A DNA stretch of 64,000 bases from Sphagnum magellanicum (taxonomy: Eukaryota; Streptophyta; Sphagnopsida; Sphagnales; Sphagnaceae). The notes under the pieces were generated by a model, which ran no database searches, had not been told where the DNA came from, and saw only the letters and a list, made by a program, of their open reading frames with translations. The DNA is taken from NCBI GenBank assembly GCA_021904315.1, contig CM038909.1, positions 23,288,212-23,352,211 of the forward strand, given 5' to 3'. Positions 12,000-23,757 of this stretch are shown here, piece by piece (position 1 is the stretch's first letter; the number at the start of each line of letters is the position of its first letter). The position numbers were made by a program, and so were the translations under genes.

Positions 12000-13705
12000 C
12001 GGTTGTGCGCCGGATTAGCGTATGAGATATGAACTTCTTAGCAAGCGAGCGAGCAGAAGCAGCCGGAGCAGTACTTTGAGTGATCCGGAAGCAAAACAAT
12101 TTCATTTTTTCTGGAAATTTCTTTCACAGCCGCCCCCCCCCCGCCGCATCATCGACACCACATGCAGCAGCCGACAGAGAAACGCAAACTACTTAGTACC
12201 TCAAGAGCCAAGGTTTGCTTTGCCTCTTTCTGTGTGTGTGTGTGTGTGTCTGTCTGTCGCTCTCTCATACATTTGCGGAAACAGAAATTTGCTTTGCTGC
12301 GCTTCCTCTTGTGGATCGATGACTGTTTTGTTTTTGTTTTTCTCCCCCGCAATAGAATCGGTTTTGTCATCGAGGAAGCTCGCTCTTTCGCTCTTCATCT
12401 AGGTTTCGAACAGCGGTGGCTTCGCAGTTTCGCGTTGGAAGGAAGGAAGGGAGGTCGGCGCTGTGGACGGCCGCAACAAAACAAAACAATCTGAAGAAGC
12501 TCCTTTGAAGAAGAAAGGTCAGATAGATCGATCGTGGCATGTTCTTTGTTTGTTGCTTCTCCTTCTCTCTTGGTAGCTACTCTACTTGTTTACAAGTAGT
12601 AAGCGTCGTCAATACAACCATTTCCCTCTCTCTGCTACTAGTGTTGTTTGATGCTCCTCCTTCTCCTTGGCGATGCTTCTTCGGAAGCTGTTTTCGGAAA
12701 ACAACGACGATCTTTTTGCACGATTTTGCGGTTTGAACATCTCGCGGCTTTACCGATCATCGAGACATGCTTGCAAATCTATTATGCTGTTCGTTCTCTT
12801 CTTCAGTTTTGTTCTGTAGTAGGAGTCGCGGAGCATCATCATCACCAACCTGCAGTTGTTGTTCTCGTGTTTATTTTGTGTATTTTGTTGTTTTCTTCGT
12901 TTTCCAAGTCTTCTTCCTTGCCATCTCTTTCTTCCCTTCCATGATCCATGATGCTATGCTATGCTATGACTACAACGGTAAGAAGTAACGCTGCTGCTGC
13001 TGGTATTGTTGTTGTTGTTTTCTTTTCATGCAGATTGCATGCAAAAGCAAATCATGGATTGATGGATGATGCTTTCCGCGGCGTCTCCTCCTGTCCTCCT
13101 CCTGCTCAACAATAGTCTTTTTCTTTTGACGACGTGACACGCAAGCAATCCGACCAAACGCGTGTACGCCGCGGTAGTGATCGTCGTTATCGTCGTGGTG
13201 CGGGGTTCAAAACCTGCGCGCGCTGCTTTACGGTACACACTTTCTTCTTCTTCAGCTCCTTCGCTCTGACAGCCTTCCTTACGCCACTACCGCAATGGCA
13301 TCATGATGACGATCATGATGATCTCCACTGCAAACAAAGAAACAATCAAACAAACAACGATCTGATTCTCAAAGTGTCCAGCAAGCGCAAATAGTCGTTA
13401 GTCTATGTACAGACAGACAGACAGATTGCGGAGATCGCGTTTTGTTGCAATTCAGGAGAATCGCGCATGTATCTGCGATGGTGATTGCCTTCGATTGTTA
13501 TCGTCGTCCAGAGTTTCTGATCTGAAAGGCGACCGCTGTGCTGCAGGCTGAAACTTTTCGCAAATCGTTTTGCAAGCCGATGATGAAGGCGCCGCCGCCG
13601 CCGCCGCGTTCTTCTAGACGCTAGCTGCAAAAAAAATTTCTCAGTGAAGTTAAGGAAAGGTAAGAAGAAGAAGAGCCGTGGAGAACAAGGTGAAGGAATA
13701 ATACT
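12000..13705 (+). promoter_or_regulatory. probable promoter and leader of the PUF gene
   Basis: CT-rich and TG-rich tracts (12222-12265), several upstream ATGs and candidate splice signals (acceptor-like CATCTAG near 12400, donor-like ACGGTAAG near 12978, acceptor-like TTCATGCAG near 13033). The many upstream ATGs make a leader intron likely, but I cannot place it with confidence. Confidence 0.35.
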
Positions 13706-16700
13706 ATGGAACAGGATGATGAAGAATTTGAGCAGCTGCTTGGGGAAATTCCGCATGTCACGTCCACGAACTCGGTGATCGATGTGATGCCCAGGGCGAC
13801 TTCAGCGCCTCCGCATCTTGAAGAGGTGCAGCGTGTTCGCGGATCATCGGCGGCAGCGGTGGAGGAAGGTGCTTCCAGTGGTGGTGGCAAGTGTGGTGGC
13901 GAGGATGATGATGATGAGGCTCCTTCTCATATGCTGCAGCCTTTTGTAGACATCCGTTGCGATGAGCATTACGAGAGCTTCTACAGGTCTTATGCAGGTG
14001 TCAAGAAGCTCCCTCCTCCTATGGACAACCGCACTCTCTATAGTGACTTTCCTGTACTGTCTCCCAAAGCTTCTTCTACCCATATTTCCCCATTTCTTGC
14101 TGAACTACTTCCCCTAGATGATGATGTCCCTGGCCACCGCAGCAGCCAGAGGAAGCAACAGCGGTCAGATATGCAGAGGAAACAGCAACAAGATGCTCTT
14201 CAACAGCATCAGATCACTTCTCAATTACAGGCAGCACAACAGCAGCAGCATCGGGAGCCATCTCCAAGTTTCCAAGCCCCTGCTGGTGCTCATCAGTATG
14301 GAGCCCTTTCTGAGAATGACCTGTCCTCCAATATGTCCTCTGATCCTCACTTGACGGCAGCATTTGGAAACCTTGGCTTTGATGAAGGTGGTAGCAACAG
14401 CTTGTTGCAATCCTTGATTGATGATGCAGGAGACAACGACAACAGACCTATTATTAGCAATGGGTCGTCAGCTGCTGGAGGAGGTCTTGTGGGTCGTCCT
14501 CCTCTCTCTAATGGACATGGCCTCAATGGGTCCAATGGATTGTATGCTCACAACATGGACACTTTTGGCACAGGATCTACAGCTTCATATGAGTTGTATG
14601 CATCCAGATCATCTCCTTCTCTGGATCTCTTCCAAGGTAAGCGCTTAGTGAGTATGAACGGACTGGGTAATGGTAGTAGTAGCTATGATGGGATGAGTGA
14701 TTATGCAGCAGAGGTCTCAACAGAGGCTTTAAAGAAAGCATTCAGACAGCAGAATTCTCCAGGGGGTTATGGGTCTGGAGGTGCTTCTCAGTATCAGCAG
14801 CAGCAACAACAGCTGGAGGTTGTGGCTGCTACCATGCAGGCTGCAGCAAGAAGCCAATCTGCTGGTGCGACTGGAAATGTTCTGCACTCAGGTCGGGTGC
14901 AAAAGCAAACTCCATTTGACTACACCGTCACAGATTACTTTGAAGCTCAGGCACAAGCACAGGCAACTGCAACAGCAGCACAATATGCACAATTGGAGGA
15001 ACAACAGCAACAGCAGCAGCAGCGCTTTTACATCCAGCAACAGCTCATTGAGCGGCAGAAACAGATCCAGCTCCTTGCAAGCCTTCAAGCTCAAGTCAAT
15101 GGAAGACCTGGTAGGGGTACTTATCATCCCAGTGGTGGCAGCATTCCAGTGCGAGGCTCAAGAAATTCCTCTGACCTGCAGCAACTTGGATTTGCTGCTG
15201 CAAATGCACAGCACAATGAAGCTTTGCAACGAAAGCTGAGGCTGCATCAATCTGTGAACCCTGACACAGTTTGGGGTTCAAATGTAGATGTATCAGAATT
15301 TGGGCTCTCTGAAAATTCTCGCAGAGTTCCAACTGTGGGCAGTGTTTGCAGATACTTTGTCCAGGGTTATTGCAGCAGAGGTGAAGCTTGCCCTTTCTTG
15401 CATTCCCCTTTGCAGGGGATGAAAGCAGTGTCTCACACTGCATCTGTACCTGTGAAGGAGGCTTTCCGTGCCACTGCAACACGGGATGGGAGGCTGCCTC
15501 CATATCTGGACAAGTATCTTCGTCGAAGTCTTCAAGCAAGTCATTCTGGAAAGGCAAATTCCTTTGCTCCTGCATCAGGGGTTCAAAGGATAGGTGATGT
15601 GGTGTCAAATGGCCATGCCAATGGTCATGGTTATCCCAATGGACATTTTTCTTTGGGATCAGGTTATGTTCCACCCTCACCAACAGATGTCTCTGATACA
15701 CTTGCACATCCACAATCAAGAATCCAAGATCATATGGAGTTTGATGTAGGACGGCAGCTCATTGCACCCCACAACTTGCAGCAACAGCAGCCCCCCAAGT
15801 ACACAACACTTGAAGAGGTTGAGGGCCACATCTATCTCATAGCCAAAGATCAGCATGGATGCAGGTTTTTGCAGAAGAAGTTTGATGAGGGAGGTCCTGA
15901 GGATGTGGAGAAGATTTTTCGTGAGATAATCAGCCACATTACAGAGTTGATGAAGGATCCATTTGGCAACTACTTGGTACAGAAGCTGCTTGAGGTTTGT
16001 GATGAAAAGCAGCGCATGGAGATTCTACATGCTGTCACAATGGATGGGGAACTTGTCAGCATTTCATTGAATATGCATGGGTAGGTGTGATTCCTGTGAC
16101 TGACAAAGGAAGTCTGCATGAGGTTCTAGGGATATGCACCATATCCTGACTGGGGTTTTGTGTGTGAATATAGTCAAGTAGGGTTTAGGGTTGAAGCATG
16201 GGGGAGTTAGCGGTACACCTAGTGGCTGGTTGACTATATGCTAAGGGTTTGGAGAGTGGATTTGCAATTGAGTGTTGTCTGGGTTTTTGTCTTGAAGGGT
16301 GCTCTGTGGAGTGATGATTTGCAATTTGTGACCAATTGGATGGTCCATGTTGAGATGAAGAGTTCAGTGTTGTGCTTCCTTGCAAGAATGTTGCTCTTGA
16401 AGTGCTTTCTGGTCTTGGGTCACTGGCACTGGAACAATTGCAGTTTGTTGTTCTGACCAACTGGAGTAGCTGTGGCATACTCTAAAGGAGCTTTTGATTG
16501 TACAGGACAAGAGCTGTACAGAAGCTCATCGAGACACTGAAATCACCAGAGCAGGTAGCAATGGTAATCAAAGCTCTTGCTGATGGCGTTGTTGAGTTAA
16601 TCAAGGACTTGAATGGGAATCACGTGGTTCAGCGTTGTCTTCAGAAACTCAGCCATGAGGATACCCAGGTATGCAGGTTCTGGAAGATTTGTGACTATAC

Positions 16701-18049
16701 CACAGTTGTGCATGTCAGGATGATGATCCAGTGAGATGGTGGTCAGTTTGCTTCAAGGCCATTTCCATGTGTGAATGACTTCACCTCAGATGTCTGTTAG
16801 CGACAGTGCACTAAAGTCCTAGATTATGCTTTTGTGAATTTTTTTTTGTGTTAGTTTTAACAAGGACTAAGATTTGTTTACTGGTTTGCATTACAGTTCA
16901 TATTTGATGCAGCTGCATCGCACTGTGTGGAGATAGCCACACATCGCCATGGGTGCTGTGTCATGCAGCGCTGTGTCGACTTTGCAATAGACCATCAGAG
17001 GCAGCACCTAGTGGCTGAAGTTGCAGCAAATGCTCTTACCCTCTCACAAGATCCTTATGGGTACGTTTCTGGCTGAGCATGGAGTTGAGAAAATTGCTGA
17101 AGAGAAAATGACATTAAACTGAGTGAGTCCGATGACAGTTGCAAGTATGGAGGTTACTGGATACTCATGAGAGTTAAGGTTTGTTCTTCGGTCTTAAGAC
17201 ATGTAATGCCATCTGCCCATTTGGTAGTGCTTATGGTTAAGTATGAGCAGTTCATGGAAATCAAATCTGTGGAACATGGAAAACTTGAAGAGTCCAAGGG
17301 TTTTGTGTGCTGTATACCCTCTAACACACATATGCTGGACTGCAGCAACTATGTGGTGCAATACATCTTGGACCTCAAAACAGCATGGTCATCAACTGAG
17401 GTAATGGCTAGGCTGGAAGGGAACTATGCATTCTTATCCATGCAGAAGTTCAGCAGCAATGTGGTGGAGAAGTGTTTGAAGCTTGGAGTTGAGGAATCAC
17501 GCTCCCGCCTAGTCCGGGAGCTGACGACTAGCCCACATTTAGGCCAGCTACTTCAGGACCAGTATGCTAATTACGTTATCCAGTCTGCTCTTTCTGTGTG
17601 CAAGGTGCTTAATCTTTCTGCAGTCTGAATGCATTCTCTATTTGACAGTACAGTTGTCTTTGTTGTACCATGACTTTGTCCAAGTTTGTTTTTGGTGTCA
17701 GGTTAGTTGATTGTACTCACTGGGCTTGAACTTTACCTCCCTGTTTGTGTTGGGAATGGTGACTTCTCTTCCCCTTACTTGCATCTCTGGAATTTTTTTT
17801 CCTGATCCATTTGTGATTCTATCTGGGTTGTGACTTTGACATGTCATGCCTGAACCTGATTTGGTTCCTAGGCTTTCTATATTAAAGTGGGCTCCGCTTA
17901 AATTTCTTCACTCAATGTGTATTCTGCTTCAATTGCAGCAGGGGGCTTTACATGCTGGGCTGGTGGAAGCAATTCGACCACATCTTCCTGCTTTGCGCAA
18001 TAGCCCCTATGGAAAGCGGATTCTGTCACGCACAAATCCAAAGAAATGA
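13706..18049 (+). CDS. PUF (Pumilio) RNA-binding protein with CCCH zinc finger
   Basis: Exons 13706-16080, 16506-16668, 16897-17060, 17346-17604 and 17939-18049 keep frame and give 1022-1023 aa. An in-frame stop at 13691 supports the start. A CCCH finger (C-x7-C-x5-C-x3-H) starts at Cys548. The PUF domain runs from about residue 699 to the end; recognition helices in order carry GCRFLQ, GNYLVQ, GTRAVQ, GNHVVQ, GCCVMQ, GNYVVQ, SSNVVE and ANYVIQ, then an eighth-repeat cap GKRI. By the known PUF code this reads 5'-UGUAUAUA-3'. Acting on mRNA 3' UTRs to repress or destabilise is family knowledge. Residues 1-540 are Gln- and Ser-rich with an acidic start (EEFEQLLGEIP). Several intron positions fall inside single PUF repeats. 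The last intron ends in a tandem GCAGCAG acceptor, leaving one Gln optional. Most like the APUM7-12 type rather than APUM1-6; that assignment is tentative. Confidence 0.93.
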
Positions 18050-18796
18050 AATGTCAACAGCCTGTGAAAATTTTGCAGCCTCAGCAATTTACAGGCTCAT
18101 GAAGGATGTGATGGCAGCAGAGGGGGAAGGACGTAAAGAGGTTGGGCGGTTTTTGGTAGAGGAGGCACGTGCATTATTTCTCAGGTCAGCTGTGGTATAG
18201 CTCATCTATTTGTACTCACTGTATGGACCATTTTAGATAATCACTGTAGCATGCGGAGGATTGTACAAATCAAAGGTTATGAGGGTCAGGCATCAAGGCA
18301 CACAAAGTCTCTTCTTTCTTTTCTCTTTTTTTTGATGGAAAGGAGGTCCACTGTCTGGTGAACTGTGTTCAGTGTGAGAGTATGAGGGTACAAAAACCAT
18401 AAAAGGCACAACAGCCCTATTTCAACAATCAAGTTATTCAGGGGGCAGGGGGCGCTTATTTACCACTGAGACCATGCCCACCCAAGACTTGCAAAGCAAC
18501 TCCTGGAAAGCTGGTCTGGACTAACTGGTTATTTCCTGATCAAGGTTGAAGGGACAAAATGCATGTGGGATGTAGGGGATGAGAGCATGAGTAGAAGAAG
18601 AAGAAGACGAAGAAAAGGGTAACATTTTCAGCTGCTCAAAGCATATAAAAATATACGCAAATATACTTTTAGATCCTTTTGCACAATGACTGGGTTGTGT
18701 GATAGATTATAGCCAGGTTGTATCATAGTGATGCAATGATCCCAGTCACCACTGTTTGCCAGGTTGTACCAAAATGCCAATTTTCTTTCTGGCTAT
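18050..18796. other. PUF 3' region and spacer
   Basis: The first about 200 bases probably are the PUF 3' untranslated region. A (GAA)n run lies at about 18594-18615. I see no other gene. Confidence 0.5.
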
Positions 18797-18975
18797 AAAA
18801 TAGAACATGGAACGGAGTTCATACCAGACTCTAGCACTGATAGGTGGAAGTGAGTTTTGATGAGGTTTTTGGTGAGTGCTGATTTAAAATAGAACATGGA
18901 ATGGAGTTTGTATCAGACTCTAGCACTGATAGGTGGAAGTGAGTTTTGGTGAGTTTTTGACAAAGTGCTGATTTG
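18797..18975. repeat. two-copy tandem duplication, 89 bp
   Basis: AAAATAGAACATGGAA and CAGACTCTAGCACTGATAGG recur with an 89-bp offset (18797 and 18886), both followed by TAGGTGGAAGTGAGTTTTG and ending in AGTGCTGATTT. Confidence 0.85.
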
Positions 18976-20228
18976 ATGCAGACAGAGCATTAGTGAACAG
19001 TAGTGATGTCACTGAGAACTCTGGTATTGTAAGCTGAAAAGGGTTCAGGTACACAGGGAAGTGGCACCTTTGTCAGTTTAGGGTCACGAATGTTTGAATT
19101 GTTGTCACAGAGTGTAGTATGCACCTGTCCCTTGTCATGTCTTTTTTGCCATTAATTGTTTGCATGTAATGACTCTGGTGTTTTTATCACTTCCAATTCA
19201 TGGGATCCAACTGATGATTGTGGTATTGACTATCCTTTTGTTGTCTCAATTTTACTGGTGATTTCTGGTGCTCGAAAAACTGAACCAGGTGGCCGAACTG
19301 ATTTTGTGGATTAGGCATTTTCACCTTGTGGTGCGCTGCTTGCTCAGAAAGCATATTATTTTCCAGGTGTGCAATCAACACCTAAACCCCCAAAATTCAA
19401 AAGCAGCAACTATAATCTGACTTTTAGCTTGCAGCTGAAAAACTAGTTGGATTCAAGCTTTAATGTAAACCAGGAATTACTGTTATGTACAAATGTCATC
19501 ATGTTATAATTCAGCTTCTGTTGACATTTCTTTTGCTGGGATATGGTGAAGTGCATATGTTTTGATCCAGCTTCTGTTGATGTTTGTATTGCTGGGATGT
19601 TCAAGTACCAAGAGAAGAGACTAGGTGGAACGTGCAGTTGAGAACAGATATTTGTTATTTGTGCAAAATAATCAATTGACACCAACAATTAACTAACAAC
19701 AACACTCCAGGGTTACATGAAACATTTCAGATTTTTCCATCACCGAAACTGACTTTGTATGAAATAGAGTCTATGTCACAAGTAGAGTTTATTGTTCCTT
19801 TCCTTTTGTGTCAATAATATCACAATAGAAAACACCCAGTAGTCACAAAAAAACAATGCTTTCAATGTGTCTCACAATCATAATTATCTTCTTAATCATA
19901 TTTATCTTCTTCGTCACAAATAGTAGTGATAAGCTGCCATGACTACTACTACTGTTCTCCACTGATTTCATCACAAATATGAGTGAAAGGTGCCAAAATA
20001 AGTACACACTGACTTCATCAGCAGCTCCTGACAACAACATTTGGGTGAAGTATACACCAAATACTTGGCCCAAAATCTGGGCAAATCATTATACAAAAAT
20101 CTGTGTCTCAGTCTTTCAGTAGTAACAGGAAAGGCTCAGTGGCAATATTTGCTAACTACTCGAGAGAGAAAAAAACAATATAATAAAGCAATATAACAAA
20201 GGAATGGTGAACAAAGAGACTCTACTCA
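18976..20228. other. spacer without recognised gene
   Basis: Moderately AT-rich, with short duplications such as ATCCAGCTTCTGTTGA-like strings near 19513 and 19565. No conserved frame or RNA gene was seen. Confidence 0.5.
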
Positions 20229-21060
20229 CATGACTCTCTGCTTGGTGTCACTTGCAAAACCACACCATCACAAGGACAGTGGAACAGAAACAGGGAGAAG
20301 AGGCACACAGAGAGACAGAGATAGACAAAGAGATACAGAGGATGTATAGTCATGTTTGTGGAAGCAACAGGAAAGACTCAGTCATGCTGTTTGCTAGCAA
20401 CTCAAGAGACACAAATACAAATACTGTTATGACAAAGAAATGGTGGGTGGAGATCTTGTTGTAATCACATGACTCTGCTTGGTGTCTTACGTGCGGCACT
20501 ACACCATCACCAGGTTGACAGTGCAACAGAAACAGGGAGAAGAAAGATTCAGTCATGATGTTTGCTAGTAACTCAAGAGACAGAAATATATATACCGTTA
20601 TGACAAAGGAATGGTGAATGGAGTGATTGTTGTACTCACATGACTCTGCTTGGTGTCACTTGCACCCACTACAACATCACCTGGAAGGCCAGTACAACAG
20701 AAACAGGGAGAAGAAAGACTTGATCATGATGTTTGCTAGCAACCCAAAATACAGAATTACAAATACCAATGACAAAGGAATGGTGAATGGAGAGACTGTA
20801 TTCAAATGACTCCGCTTGATGTGACTTGCAGCACTACACCATCATCCAGAAGGACAGTGCAACAGAAACAGGGAGAAGAAAGACTCAGTCATGATGTTTG
20901 CTAGCAACCCAAGATACACAATTACAAATACCAATGACAAAGGAACAGTGAATGGAGAGATTGTATTCAAATGACTCCACTCAGTCTGACTTGCACCACT
21001 ACAGCCTCAACCCAAAGGACAGGGCAACAGAAACATGGAGAAGAGATGATGAGAGTGAGA
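20229..21060. repeat. five-copy tandem array, about 165-170 bp unit
   Basis: Units start with ATGACTC(T)GCTTGGTGTCAC-like strings at about 20229, 20468, 20639, 20804 and 20968 and each contain CAGAAACAGGGAGAAG and TTTGCTAGCAAC. Spacing is 239, 171, 165 and 164; the first unit carries about 70 extra bases rich in GAGACA. Confidence 0.85.
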
Positions 21061-21090
21061 GAAGGGATGTATAGTCATGTAGCCTTTGTA

Positions 21091-21355
21091 TCAATCAAGA
21101 TCAAAACAAAGCTGACCTCATCCCAAGGGCCATTGATCTCAACTTGTACTCTTGGATTTGGATGGGCAAATAGGGACAGATGAGGGTCGTGAAAAGAATG
21201 ACAGTAACAAAAAGCACAAATGCAAGGCAATTAAGAGCAAAGATGAGGCCCATCATGAAGACAATGAGCATGCAAGAAAACCCTAAATGAACCTTGACAG
21301 ATCATTGCCTCATAAAATGTGAAACCAATGGGAACATGAGGAAGAACTCCAGAAT
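21091..21355 (-). pseudogene. decayed duplicate of the GPI2 3' end
   Basis: This stretch repeats the last roughly 88 codons of the intact GPI2 gene at an offset of about 275 bp (stop at 21091-21093 against 21366-21368). At least two single-base deletions near 21113 and 21137 shift the frame, and many substitutions follow. It has no start or upstream part, so it is a partial tandem duplication, not a second gene. Confidence 0.85.
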
Positions 21356-21365
21356 AGCAGTTGTA

Positions 21366-22433
21366 TCAATCAAGATCAAAACAAAGCTTGGCCTCATCCC
21401 AAGGGCCATTAATCTCAAACTTGTACTCTTGGATTCGGATGAGCAAATAGGGACAGACAAGAGTTATGAAAATGATGACAGTAACAAAAAGCACAAACAC
21501 AAGGCGACTAAGAGGAAAGATAAGACCCATCGTGAACACGATGAGCATGCAAGAAAACCCTAAATGAACCTTGATGGATCGTTGCCTCATACAATGTGTA
21601 ACTAATGGGAACAAGAGGAAAAACTCAAGAGAAAAGAGCATGAGGGCAAAAACATAGTGATGTGATGGCAGACGTGAAGCAATCAACACTGATGCTACGA
21701 TGGATGCATTCATGGAGACATTTGCTGACAAAGTTGTTGCTCGACCCTTGGGCTTCTTCCCAGAACCACCAGAAGAAGAAGATGATGATGATGAAGACGA
21801 AGATGAAGAAGAAGAAGATGATGATTCTCGAGTTAGTGATGCTGATGACATTGGAGATGGCGGCGATGTGGTGCAGAAAGTGTAGTCATGGCAAAAGAGA
21901 TGAACGATGAGCAAGCTGACGGTTAATGCCCAAATGGAGTCAGAGCTGATGGAACGAGTGAGGGTTTGAAACACAGGCGCAAGGACATAGACGGCACTCA
22001 CGAACAAGATGAAGTTCTTTCCGATCTGTGTGAGAAAAGATGCGGAGAAAACACATTTGATCGTCAAGAGGAGAGTGAGGAAACCTAAGAGCAAGACCAA
22101 CGCGTCCAGCCAAAGGAGAGTGGATGCAGGAAGCGCTCCGTTGAGAGCATGCGTCCAAACCGTCGCCACAAGCGCCACTACACTCACATGCGAAGCGATT
22201 CCCACTGAATCTCGCATTACTGTTGCCGTGTCCCTCTTCACAACATTTCCGTTCATAACCAACGCCTCTAAGAAAGTCGCGTCCATGTAATTGTCCGCGT
22301 ATCCTGCTTGCACTCCTCCGTAAACCACCTTCTTCCAATTCTTGTGTTCTTCTTCCTCGATACCTGCTGCCATCACCATCTTGTCCATGACGGTGGACAT
22401 CTCTCTTTCTTTCTCTCTTTCTTCTTCGTCCAA
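21366..22433 (-). CDS. GPI2: GPI-GlcNAc transferase subunit C (PIG-C/GPI2)
   Basis: One 355-aa exon. Family hallmarks are clear: KVVYGGVQAGYADNYMD near the start, NVVKRD, LAPVFQTLTRSISSDSIWAL in the middle, ASVLIASRLPSHHYVFALML, and the strongly conserved C-terminus LIRIQEYKFEINGPWDEAKL. The protein is a multi-pass ER membrane subunit of the complex that moves GlcNAc from UDP-GlcNAc to phosphatidylinositol, the first step of GPI-anchor synthesis. Family members are near 300 aa; the excess here is an acidic N-terminal extension and a run of about 19 Ser followed by GGSGKK between membrane segments, in the loop before NASIVASVLIASR. Start at 22433 is the first Met; Met12 is an alternative. Downstream lies a broken copy of its own 3' end. 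A CT-rich patch on the minus strand near 22835-22875 may mark the promoter. Confidence 0.96.
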   Translation of the reverse strand: MDEEEREKEREMSTVMDKMVMAAGIEEEEHKNWKKVVYGGVQAGYADNYMDATFLEALVMNGNVVKRDTATVMRDSVGIASHVSVVALVATVWTHALNGALPASTLLWLDALVLLLGFLTLLLTIKCVFSASFLTQIGKNFILFVSAVYVLAPVFQTLTRSISSDSIWALTVSLLIVHLFCHDYTFCTTSPPSPMSSASLTRESSSSSSSSSSSSSSSSSSGGSGKKPKGRATTLSANVSMNASIVASVLIASRLPSHHYVFALMLFSLEFFLLFPLVTHCMRQRSIKVHLGFSCMLIVFTMGLIFPLSRLVFVLFVTVIIFITLVCPYLLIRIQEYKFEINGPWDEAKLCFDLD

Positions 22434-22960
22434 TTCTCCTACTCTTCTTCCTCGGTTCTCCTTGCCATCACTCCTTCACAGCAACAACAACAACCGACTC
22501 TTTGCTCACAGAGAGAAAATTCTCTACAGAGAGAAGCTGAGAAGCCAGTCCATATTATGACTAGAAAATTGCAACCGAGAGAATACAGATCACGCAGCTG
22601 CAAGAGAGACGGGCACTGCGCCAAGTACAAGGACTCTTCTCTCGCTGCGCTCTTTGTCGCTCTAAACCTTGGAGACAAAGAGAAGCTCCTCTGCTCAGAT
22701 TACTAACACATACGCCTGTCCTCTTCAACGAGAAAGAAACCACATCCAACTTTCTCATCCATGAAGACGTAGTGTCTAGATCATATTGTTGTTTGCTGTT
22801 GTCTCTCTGGTAAGAGGAAGCTTGAGAATGGCGGTACGGAGGGAGGGAGGAAGGGAGGGAAGGAGGCAGGTGTTGCTTTTTTTCCGAATGCTCTCTGTGC
22901 GCTTGCTTGCTTTGCTTGACTCTTTCAATTCTTTCCAATTCTGTTACCAAACAGATTCAC
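22434..22960 (-). promoter_or_regulatory. GPI2 upstream/leader region
   Basis: GC-richer than the spacer, with a (GGGA/GGAA)n tract at about 22838-22872 that reads as a pyrimidine patch on the minus strand. Short frames on both strands overlap without conservation. I infer leader and promoter from position and composition only. Confidence 0.35.
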
Positions 22961-23757
22961 AACAAATTTCTTCCTCTTGCAAAATCTGTGTCTGAAGAAG
23001 AGTTGTGAAGAAATCTGCAACAACAAAAACCTGGCACTGAAATTTTGCAAGAGTTTTGTGACAGCAGATTTCTTCCTCTTGCAAAACTTGCGTCAGAAGA
23101 GTTGTGAAGAAATCTGTGTCAGAACACTACAGAGGAATTTGAAGCAACAACATTCAGATGCCATGTTAATTTCTTGAGCTGCAATTGTGGTAAAACTTTT
23201 GATTTCTATTCCAACTGATCAGTCCTACATCTTCAGAAGGCTTGTGAGGAATAGGGCACAGTCATCATCACTTGGGACTGGACGATGGCATTCATTGCCC
23301 ACTTCTTCTGCTCTCAGCAAGCTCTGAACTATGTCAGGTAGGCACCATTCTTGCCATTCAGATTGTAACCAAAACAGTGACTTGTTCACTGAACTATGTC
23401 AGGTAAGCACCATTCCTGCCGTCGAGATTGCGACTGAAACTGTGACATGTTCTTAAAGGAAGAGGGGGGCGGGGGGGTTACAAAACAGGAGCTTGCAGAA
23501 ACACTAAAACAGGAGCCTAGCTACACGAACCATCGTCCATGACACACTGTGGCTGCTTGTGACTACAGACAGACATGTATGGATGTTGTTTGTTTGGTTC
23601 ACCTTTTCCTCCTTTTCCTTGCTTTCTTCCTGATCGTCTTCTGAGTTGGCCTATTTGTTCAAACTCAAGAGACTGATATGTACTGGTTTGATTCTTTGCC
23701 TTTTTGATTATGAGCCGCTTCTTTTGTTTACAGGACCAATAATCAGCCTCATCAAGC
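22960..23757. other. intergenic spacer between two minus-strand genes
   Basis: It holds a two-copy repeat with CTTCCTCTTGCAAAA (22970, 23071) and GAGTTGTGAAGAAATCTG, and a two-copy 67-bp repeat with CTGAACTATGTCAGGTA (23324, 23391). A G-rich run GGGGGGCGGGGGGG sits near 23464. Part nearest 23757 is probably the 3' untranslated region of the membrane-protein gene. Confidence 0.5.
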
